Shown: positions 21,431-29,793 of the stretch, piece after piece
Layout: each line of letters begins with the position of its first letter
How positions within the stretch are numbered: position 1 is the first letter of the stretch
Notes under the pieces: model-generated
Told to the model about the DNA's origin: nothing
The model's input: the letters and a program-made list of their open reading frames with translations, nothing else
The model's database searches: none
Translations under genes and position numbers: made by a program
Assembly: GCA_034698045.1 (NCBI GenBank)
Contig: JAQGAU010000369.1
Coordinates: forward strand, 1-29,793
Direction of reading: 5' to 3'
Length of the DNA: 29,793 bases
From: Paramacrobiotus richtersi
Taxonomy: Eukaryota > Tardigrada > Eutardigrada > Parachela > Macrobiotidae

Positions 21431-22818
21431 TGTTAGTTATGCGTCCTACAACACTGTGTTTCCAATACAACATGAAAGGTCATGCAGAGCGACAGAGGTG
21501 AAATCTAATTAGACAAGAACTTATCCCCGTTAATCTGATATTGGACTCCAATAAAGTTCGAGTATGAGACTATGAGTTATCAAAGTACAGCAATCAGTAT
21601 TGCCGACCACAAAACAAAGTGCTTAATTCAATAAATTAGGGTAATTATATATAATGCTGCAGCTTCTTAGCTCATCTGGCACACGATTGTTCCTAATACA
21701 GTCGGTTTATATGTAGCTAGTTATTACTTGTAACCAGCCAGTGACATCAGCGAGGCATATCAGTAAAAGCGCGACACTAGAATTATCTTGTACCATGGTA
21801 AAAGTCATGCGCAGTTCAGAACAAATCCGCGCCAATTCTTGATTAGCACAGTTGCTGTTTTAGCATTGGGATGATACGGCTCCATCAACAACCGGACTCT
21901 ATCAGCCGTCTCGCTTGTTGTTGGCGAACAAATACCTGCATGGCTTGTTGAAACTGACAATCACGCATGGTTTACTAATCAAGCCTTATAATCTTGTTAT
22001 CCCAGTAACTGTTATAAAAACTTGGTAACCTTAGATGTATAAATATTTCCTAAACCCATAATTTATTTGCAATTCCCGACGAATTTGTTTAGAACCTTGA
22101 ACATTCATCTTTTTACAGCGGCAATGATATCAGTACAAGTATGTACTTGTGCACATCCAGCCAACCGCCGCCAACGAGTCGAACACAGCCCGGATAAACG
22201 GGTGCGAGCAGGTGCGAATAAATTCTAATTAGTTAAATATCGCTAAACGGATGTTTGATCTCCATCCAGTAGACCATAGGTCAAGGACCGGCATTATTTG
22301 AACTGTTCGAAACATGATTAGCGGGGTTTTCAACAACCATTTATGAGTTTATACGCTTGAGAGTAATGGAACCACAAACAGTCACATGTACAAAGGTTTC
22401 CGTAATTCACCGTAAACGACCACAAAAACATATCGTTATCCATCTCGGAGGTGTGTCTCGTAGACCGTATTGTTGTGTTTATGGCTGTGGTGTATTACTG
22501 ATATCGCGGACCGATAAATGAGCTACAGTCACGAGCACTTAAAACCGGTAAACTGCAACTTACTTATGGTCGAGCAAAACTGACTTAAAACCTTTTTACT
22601 GACCGCAGAATTGATTCCATTCTCAAACGATTTCATTTTCTACCAAATCCACCACACTTCCAATTAAAAAAAGCCACATCGAGATCTAGCAAACCACACC
22701 AAGAAGAAACTACCGGGACCGAAAACCCACAACTATGAGTATCAATATAAAATCCCCTTTTAAAAACCACTCTAAAAGGAATAATGTTTTATCGCTTCAA
22801 CTAAGGCCAGAACCCCGT
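21431..22818. other. Intergenic region, no gene seen
   Basis: This lies between the start of the kinase gene and the end of the GT31-like gene, both on the minus strand. It must hold the kinase promoter and the GT31-like 3' UTR. No motif, RNA gene or repeat was recognised, and the open frames are short. Confidence 0.5.
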
Positions 22819-25800
22819 CTAAAACCGGTCACCCATCGCCGAATCAATCAACACCCGATTATCCATCCCCCGATTACTGACCCCATAGAAATCCCCGCCC
22901 AACACCTGCTCCTGATCGGAATCATAATTGGCCGCCGACATCTCGGGACTATCATCATACTCATCCCCATCCAGATCCACGGTACTACAGATATCACCGC
23001 AGAACAAGGACAACTGCAACCAGAAGAATGTGTGCACCAGGGAGTAAGAGATCAGTAGAACGGTCAACCAGATACCCAATGACCAACCGGTCATCGAGTA
23101 CCCGTCTTCACAGCATCCGTCCCCTTGGCGGCAGGAAAACTCCCCGATCTTCGTCATCGCAGCCCATAAAGTATCTCTCTCCGATTGGGACACGTGGAGG
23201 AATGCGTTGCGGTGGTTGATCCAACACCCGGACCTCCCATTCCACGAAGCCTCCACGTTCCCCAACACACGTCGATCCAGTTCCGCGTAGTCCGCTACGA
23301 TCCCGGTGACGAAGAACCCCTCATCCGGGACGAACGGGATCTTGGTCAGTAGCGCGAGAAACGCTCGCATCTCGGTTTTGATGAGCACAAGGTCGGGTGT
23401 CAAATACTCGGTGTGGTGGGCGAGGAGGAGGTTGTCTTTGGGGTGAGCAATGAGGGAATCCAGGAATGCCGGAGTGGTGGACTGGATCCGGCCGTACATT
23501 CCCGGGGGTAGCCGGTCCGCGGTGGATACGAGGGTGGGGAGGTTGAGAAAGGCCGTGGGGTGGGTGTGGAGGATAAAGTCGGGAAAGTGGTCGGTGCAGG
23601 TGTGCCGTATCCAGAATAAGGCCGCCAGGAGATCGGTTGGGTGGGGAGAGGTGTAGTGGAGAATGTCGGCGAAGAGGGTGGATTCGCTTTCTACGGCGAT
23701 GTCTGCAAAAAATAATAAAAAAATTTAGTAAATAAAATTAAGAAAAAGCATCTAAATAAAATAGTAAAAAATTCAGCAAGAAAAAAAAGATAGGTAAAAA
23801 TTGTGAATGATAAATTAAACAAGTATTATGAACGATAAAAAAAGCAAGATAAACGAAATTAAGAAAAAGCATCTACATAAAATAGTAAACAATTCAGAAA
23901 GATAAAACAAATTGTAAAAAAGATGGGTAAAAATTATAAATGATAGATTATAAGAAATTAGTATAAATGATTAAAAATCTAAAAAAATAATAAACAATCA
24001 GCAAGATAAACGAAATTATAAAAAAATGAGCAGAAAATGTCAATAAAAAAAGTGAGTAGGATAAACACACAAGTGAATCACTGAATCAAAAATGCAACTG
24101 TACAAACTGCGGCTTCCTGCTGGAAAATCCAATGTACGAAATCAATAAGATAAATGTCACCGGTTTAAATGTGCGAAAGATTCACAACAGTAATCGATGC
24201 AGCTATCAGCGAGGTGAGTGTATGTTTACCTCTATCATCTATGCAAGAAAATGGTTAACTGTAGACAAAACAAATCATTAAATCAATCAAACGACCTCGA
24301 TACCCCAAATACTACTGAAATGTAAATAATTTATATATTTTGAGAGCAAGCGCACAACCAATCAGTCACGTCCATATCAGAAAAACACCGAAGCCAAAAC
24401 CAAAACAAGCATGATGAAATCCAGACGCAACAACATCAGCACACATCCCAAGCAAATATTCTTTCTCACTACGGGGTATAGATTTAACTACTGGAAAATT
24501 AAAAAAAAACAGAAGTCTCTTCACCGTGGTTTGATGCATAAAAAAAATATTTGTCTGCACCGCAAAAAATTAAATTCTATTGGTTATTACTGCCTTTCTG
24601 TTTTTGTCAGAGTATCTGGTAACTTTTCAATGACCCGGCTTTCCCCAGCAAATTCCATATGCCATCGTTCTACGATTAACTATATAACAACAGAACCAGC
24701 AAACACATTCTAATCAGCAAACACACCTGATATAGATTGCCGACAAAACAGAATAAGCAATTTATATCAAAGGAAAAAAAAACGAATGAAAAAAATTATG
24801 TGATAAGTAACTTGCCACTCGATTTCTTATTTCCACATTATTTGTTCATAACGCAAAAAATCAGACAGAAAAGCAATGAAACAAGTTCAACAAACCGAAA
24901 AACACCGTTTCATAGCTGTAAAAACATTCTATTTTTTCGACAACAAACCCAAATTTATTTGCACAATCAATACATATGAATATGAAAAAAGGTTAAAATT
25001 AATTATTATTTGACTGAAACGAATAAGAAAATAATATCACATGCACACCAACCGCAAACATTTATAGTAATTTGTTACAGAAATTTATGAGAAAAATTAC
25101 CTTAGGCTGTAAAACATGAAGGCTAATCATGCTGATCCTGCAAGATAAAAACAGCGCAGAAAAATATACTAATGGAAAATGAAAAAAAACGCAGAAGAAC
25201 TCTGCTATATTATCTGAGTTTACACGGTTCTTTACCATGGATTAACGCATAAAAAAACGTTTGTTCAATTACGCGAAACCATTCGCTACCATGCACGCCC
25301 ACACATATTGTAACAAACAGGGATTCCGAAATACTCCGGCAAAATGCAACATTTCCCTACTAACCCACGCGGCCTTCAGGAAAACTCACTGTCAGTAGTC
25401 GGTGACGTTTCCGGTGTTGCTTTCCCATCGATCTCACTATTTCATAATTTTTATAGAAACTATTTAACAATTTCTAATTTTTTTCCAAACTGCGCGCAAA
25501 TCATATTCCGGAATAATCTGGTTGAAATTCAGGATCAATTCCAATAAATATCGGTTTTGGCTATGCAACGGTTATTCATCATTAATTTTATGGGTTTTTA
25601 TTATGGCTCACTACCCGATGACCATATCGTTACTTTCAGTGCAAAATATATTTTTTTAATAGTTTCATCATGGCTCATTTCCCGATCTTGATTCTAGTAT
25701 AAAGTCTACCTTCAGTTTTCATGGCTTTAACGTTTTTTATTCTAATGAGAAGTATTATAAATATCAGATATTTAATACGAAAAATACTCTAATTAAAACA

Positions 25801-28800
25801 GCTGTTTTAATTTGATTATTCTACTTTTCTATTATTTTTCTACTATGGCATAATAAAAACAAAAAAGTATAAAAATAGTAAAATTAAAACATCTATCGTA
25901 ATTCTAAAATTTTGTCTTTTTTATTTCACTTTTTTTATTATGATTCTGCTATACCACAGTAATAAAACAAATCTGAGAAATACTAAAATTAGAATAGCTA
26001 TTTTAATTAGAGTGTTTTTCGTATTAAATATTTGTTCTTAATTTTGGATTTCTCATCACCGCGTTCACCCGCCTCGCTGACGACACATTTAGCTCGGTCT
26101 CCGCGATTTTTAACAACCCATAATATATTATACAGGTTTATCGGGTCGGGAGAAAATAGAAACTCGTCCGTTATCGATCGCGATTTCCACCGACACCTGC
26201 GCCTGCCTACAACAAACCGCCCCGTGGCTCTCGTCAAGTATCAACACGGTGGGCATTAGCGCGGCTTCATGTACCAGCTCACAACACTCGCGGATTCAAT
26301 CCCCGTCGTGTGCTCCCTTTTAATCAAGTGATCGACGGGGACCCGGCTACTTAATCAGATCGATCGTGGCTGCCGTGTTCCACTAATAACCAGCCTAAAT
26401 GCTGGCTGACGCACGCGCAATCCAATAAAACAGCGCAAATCTCTCCCAGCTACTGTGTTGGGTGTAGACAACTTTTTTCTTTGACTTTTAAGCGATCAGT
26501 GCCGCTGGGCTATTTCATACCCGATTTATATCGGGGGGAGGAAAGAAGTCGAAAGTTTAATGATCGAATTAAAAAAGGAAAATGTTTCCAATGTCATCGA
26601 ATGTCGTTAAAATAACTCCACGTGAAAAACGTAAACTGATCAGAAAATGGAAGGATTACAAGTTTCCAAAACTACAAAAAAAAACTGACAATAAATGCAC
26701 TCCAGAATAAAACAGAACTAATGACAACAGTGAAATTCAAAGAAAAAAATATATTTATTATAATAGATTTATTTATTTAGGCTGTTTTATGTCTTTCAGC
26801 AGAAAATTTCACTTGACATGGATCGGATGAATCAGCATCGCGTAAATTCTGATAAAAAAACGAAAATATGTTGTTAAATAGAACGATGTGTGGAGGAATG
26901 CCTTCACTGTAAAATTTCACGAAAAACTGAAAGAAATAACCGCGTTTAATTTCTGTAAGCTAAAAAACGATAAAAAGGTTAGAGAAGAAGTGTAGCACAA
27001 ATATCCTCTCCGAAGCACAGCTCTTCACACAATAAAGCCATAAATTGTCGATAAAATATCGACCCGCAGAATGGACTGAAAAGTGCAGTGAACTGGGCGA
27101 TCATAAAATGAGTTAATAAAATATCCATAAAAATACAAAACGTTAACCGCACAAAATACCAGACCCTACGGGACGAACTGAATTGACTCTCTATCAGAAA
27201 TGTTTTAATTCAGCTGTTCCCTAATACGAAAAACCACAAGCTGGAAAGAAAATCAGCAGATTCTCATGCAAAAAAACAGTCCTAATGTGTTATAAAATAC
27301 ATCATCTTTATTTGGCAACAGCCATCAAAATCTCAAAAAGCTCGAGCATTGTAGAACTAAAAATTTGTCTAATGATTTTGGGTGGTTTTATAATGTTATA
27401 AAATGGTCTAAAACAATATAATAAAATTATAAAAACATGTTACAAAATTACAAGTTAAATTACAAGTAAATTACAAATTACAAAAACATCTTACGAAACT
27501 GAAACATCTTACGAAACTGAAACATCTTACGACATCTTACTTACATCAAAAAATGCTTAAAAATTTAACGAAAATACACAGCACAAAAAATGAACAGAAA
27601 ACGGATTTACGTGGATTCTACTACAAACTGAGAGGGTCCACAATTCAAGCGTTTCGGTGATTTGTAAACCTACACGGAAACCACCACCGGAAACAACACG
27701 GGCCCTTGTGGGTTTCCTCAGGGCACTTACGTCTGAAATTGGTATTAAATCAACCGCAACAGAAAGAGAAAAAACCTCCAGCTACCATGGTTAAACTGCC
27801 AATGAATGAATCACCCCATCAACCGGAAATCCGGTGCTGGAATGCAAGTTCTTTGATCTGTTGCTCACAGTCATCTTTCAGACAATTACCGTAGTTTTTC
27901 AAACAGAGGGAAAACAAACGATCCACCAAAAAAATGTGATGACTATACAACGTTTAATTAACTACAGAATTGCTAGATAATTAACATGCCCCGATTACTA
28001 AACATAAAATAATCTGAAGATCGAGGACTGAAAATGAAAATACACTTTTCAAGGTTTAGGCTGGTTTTCACCGTAAAAAGGTTGAATGGCCCATCAGGAT
28101 GATGGGCATATATTAAAATAAATGGCGCAAAATTATTACAAAATATTCTGTAAAATTTCAGAGAGAAATCTGAACATAAATTATTACATTCGCAATACAA
28201 AATATTCCAGAAATTATTCACAAAAAATATCTCAAATCAAGCATGCAGCCAAAACCGACTGAGACCAAGCCACGAGAATTCAAAAGGAGAACCGTGTGAA
28301 ATACAGAGAAAAGAAAGGATAGAAATCTAAACGAAAACAATTTCAGACGTCAAAAATTCAACAAAAAAACCAAGATATACTAGTAATACTACCGAGAAAT
28401 TAATTTCTACTAAAGTCCCTCTTCTTACCTGTCGTGTCAGCGACCCGTCGACACACAAACACCACCCGCAGCCGCGCTCCCTCCATCCAGGCGCCACTGC
28501 CCCACGTCCGCCGGACACCTTCCCGCGCCTCCCCCGCACACGCCCCCGTCACCACCACCACCCCCCGCGACTGCCGGGGCGCGGGGGCCGCGGGTTCCTC
28601 GTTATCCGGACGCGCCTCGAGCAGCTCCCCCCACCGCGCCCTCACCCCCTCGTCCTCCCGTTCCCCCTGACACACCGTCACCGGAGCGTGAAGAAACGAA
28701 TACTTCTCGGGAAACAACAAAGAATACGAGACGTTCCGCGGCTGCCGCTCAATAGTCCGCACCCGGGGTGGGATCTCCGCCGTCTGATTCCACATGGCCA

Positions 28801-28897
28801 TCAGGAAGAGGAAGATGGTGCTGATTACCAGGAGGATGAAGCATTTTCGGGGGGATATGAGGAGACGCTTCAACAGTCGGATCATGGCATCGTACAC
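22819..28897 (-). CDS. GT31-like (beta-1,3-glycosyltransferase family) membrane protein with degenerate catalytic motif
   Basis: Exon 1 28897-28429 (donor ACAG|GTAAGA), exon 2 23702-22819 (acceptor TTTTTTGCAG|AC); 450 aa, joined in phase 1. Exon 1 gives a type II signal anchor (about residues 18-36), then VVVVTGACAGEAREGVRRTW at 113-132 and RLRVVFVC, the R-x-x-R-x-TW and VF(V/L) block of GT31 enzymes. Exon 2 continues with ESESTLFADIL, matching the E...y.DIl block exactly across the splice, then CTDHFPDFILHTHPTAFLNL, where the usual DDD metal site is HTH (202-204), and DEGFFVTGI (283-291) in place of EDVxxG. GT31 enzymes transfer Gal or GlcNAc in the Golgi; losing DxD suggests an inactive or altered protein. 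Odd: a second TM (about 363-387) and an acidic tail (DLDGDEYDD, DSDQEQ) follow. Exons are GC-rich against an AT-rich intron. The family call is moderately sure. Confidence 0.7.
23741..24030. repeat. Imperfect tandem repeat, period about 121 bp
   Basis: AGAAAAAGCATCTA begins at 23741 and AGAAAAAGCATCTAC at 23862, followed in both by near-identical ATAAAATAGTAA.AATTCAG text and later by GGTAAAAATT.T.AATGAT. A third partial copy (CAGCAAGATAAACGAAATTA-like) appears around 23998-24020. Copies differ by small indels. Confidence 0.65.
25603..25740. repeat. Short imperfect direct repeats about 67 bp apart
   Basis: ATGGCTCACTACCCGAT at 25603 and ATGGCTCATTTCCCGAT at 25670 are nearly identical; a third shorter match, CATGGCTTTAACG, starts at 25720. 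In each unit TTTCAGT or TTCAGT follows. This is likely a decayed minisatellite or element fragment. Confidence 0.5.
25765..26034. mobile_element. Fold-back / MITE-like element with 48-bp inverted arms
   Basis: The arms at 25765-25812 and 25987-26034 are inverted repeats of equal length with 43 of 48 positions matching and no gap. All five differences are transitions. The left arm ends in a perfect 22-bp palindrome centred on AGCT (25791-25812). The internal 174 bp is weakly palindromic too (CATAATAAAAA..AAAAGT text recurs inverted). There is no coding capacity. A clear target-site duplication was not found, so assignment to a transposon family is open; a non-autonomous DNA element is the best guess. 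Confidence 0.7.
26050..26470. other. GC-richer island inside the large intron
   Basis: Starting just right of the fold-back element, base composition becomes balanced and CpG-containing (CGGGTCGGG, TCGATCGCGATT, CGACGGGGACCCGG), then drops back to A/T-rich after about 26550. It has open frames on both strands (75 and 76 codons) without motifs. It could be an enhancer, an alternative promoter or an inserted fragment. A degenerate Pol III B-box-like string at 26292-26302 is not enough for a tRNA call. Confidence 0.4.
27486..27540. repeat. 18-bp tandem repeat, three copies
   Basis: ACATCTTACGAAACTGAA starts at 27486, 27504 and 27522; the third copy breaks off into another ACATCTTAC. It lies in the AT-rich intron just after a run of related TTACAA(A/G)T units (27450-27480). 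Confidence 0.75.
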
Positions 28898-29793
28898 AGG
28901 CCGCTGTCATGATTTGATCAATATTCTTCAATCTATCTCATTCAACTATGCAGAGATATTCTTGCCAGCATGTTGTGCAGGTGGAAAGATGATGGTAAGA
29001 GAGATTAAGGAGAGAAATAACAGATGGATCATGCGCGCATGTGGGATAAATAATTGTCACATCATCCGATGAGAGGAGAAATGATGGGGAATCGGATGAC
29101 GATGATGTACGGAGACACAGAGCGCGCAATGCGACGGCAACGTTAAGTACCGCTGCTACCGGAAGTGTGGACTGTAAATGATTAGATGCGGTGGGCGGAG
29201 CTGATGCCGGTCGGTACAGGGAGATACTTCCGGTCCGTACTGTTTCTAGCCAATCAGTGAAATCACGAGCTTTCCGGCTGACGCCATACTAAAAACCGCA
29301 TAAAATATCTTTTTTCGGCCATTTTTTTCCTGAAATTAAGCAAGTTTTTCTTTCCATTGTAAAATCATTTGCCGAGCTTGTTACTAACTCACTAATTTTG
29401 TGAAATTGCTGAATGCGTGACAGCAACGCAGTGACATCATTATTATCAGCGATTTACCGAAAACGTGACTCATAAGAACAGAAATTTATTTCCTGTTTTG
29501 CGAGATTTCTGAACAATTTATTTGCCTCTCGACGCAGCGAATGTTCAACGTTCTTTCTGTTACTTTTTTATTAATTTGCAGTTTTTTTTCTCGGTTCGCA
29601 TCGATATAGAATTCCGCCAACTCAAGAATGCATCGAACTTGTCACACGTTGTAATAAATTATAAATCCGATAAAACGAATCAAAAGAACGATAAACGACG
29701 CCACGGCAATATCAACCAAAAAGGTCAAGGTTTAAGCGATAAAATGCAACCCGGTGATATCGATCGAGCAATTCCCAGCTGGAACCGCGTATC
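28898..29793. other. 5' flank of the GT31-like gene, no gene seen
   Basis: This is the presumed promoter and 5' UTR side of the minus-strand gene starting at 28897. The open frames at 28794-29072 (+) and 28938-29129 (-) lack motifs. CCAAT at 29251-29255 on the plus strand is followed by AT-rich sequence. Nothing decisive marks a start site, and a gene running off the right edge cannot be judged. Confidence 0.4.

Larger units (their letters stand above)
23703..28428 (-). other. 4.7-kb AT-rich intron of the GT31-like gene
   Basis: It runs from GTAAGA at 28428 to TTTGCAG at 23703. Other introns in the window are 59-517 nt in the BTB gene and about 60-390 nt in most others, so this one is exceptional. 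It is strongly A/T-rich with long A-runs, and contains an imperfect 121-bp tandem repeat, a 270-bp fold-back element, a 67-bp-spaced repeat, an 18-bp tandem repeat and a GC-richer island. No nested gene or extra GT31 exon was found; the GT31 motif order is continuous across the splice. Confidence 0.7.

Noticed and set aside
22735..23219. Plus-strand open frames over the GT31-like exon 2
   Set aside because: Antisense shadows of the GC-rich minus-strand exon; they have no motifs and interrupt a well-supported reading frame.
26230..26325. tRNA or tRNA-derived SINE suggested by GGATTCAATCC followed by a TTTT run
   Set aside because: The position equivalent to the invariant G before TTC is A, the T-stem has a mismatch, and no matching acceptor stem or D-arm could be found upstream.
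28434..28912. Plus-strand frames rich in Ser, Pro and Thr over GT31-like exon 1
   Set aside because: Biased composition comes from reading the GC-rich exon antisense; the minus-strand frame has the signal anchor, the RRTW block and a good donor.

Overview
This window looks like nuclear DNA of a small-intron invertebrate animal. The coding sequence is split by many short introns (59-517 nt, almost all GT-AG). The recognisable families are animal ones: BTB-BACK-PHR proteins of the BTBD1/2/3/6 type, CD20/MS4A-like four-pass membrane proteins, a eukaryotic Ser/Thr kinase and a GT31-type glycosyltransferase-like protein. I see no bacterial operon, rRNA, convincing tRNA or CRISPR array. A tardigrade or another small ecdysozoan would fit the compact introns and lineage-specific paralogues, but that is an inference of low confidence.

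Layout, left to right. 1-3197: no gene I can support, only small hairpins and a short duplication. 3198-4895 (-): two-exon four-TM MS4A-like gene. 6073-6420 (-): frame-broken remnant of the C-terminal CCHC region of a non-LTR retrotransposon. 6817-9751 (+): complete ten-exon BTB-BACK-PHR gene (511 aa). 10704-13329 (-): its tail-to-tail paralogue, also ten exons, with every splice site and phase intact but one in-frame TAG in exon 6. 13670-14390 (-): possible decayed third relative, weak. 15048-15970 (-): second MS4A-like gene, with a first exon of exactly the same length and phase as the first one. 17287-19089 (+): four-exon gene for an unrecognised, heavily N-glycosylated type I membrane protein (447 aa). 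20194-21430 (-): two-exon protein kinase (381 aa) with altered HRD and DFG motifs. 22819-28897 (-): two-exon GT31-like membrane protein (450 aa) whose halves are separated by a 4.7-kb, very AT-rich intron holding a fold-back element and several tandem repeats. 28898-29793: 5' flank of that gene.

The genes do not form a pathway. The main themes are local gene duplication (BTB pair, MS4A pair), decay of copies (nonsense codon, possible third copy) and enzyme families whose catalytic motifs have drifted (kinase, GT31-like). All exon models were built by hand from splice consensus, reading-frame continuity and paralogue comparison; no transcript or database evidence was available.
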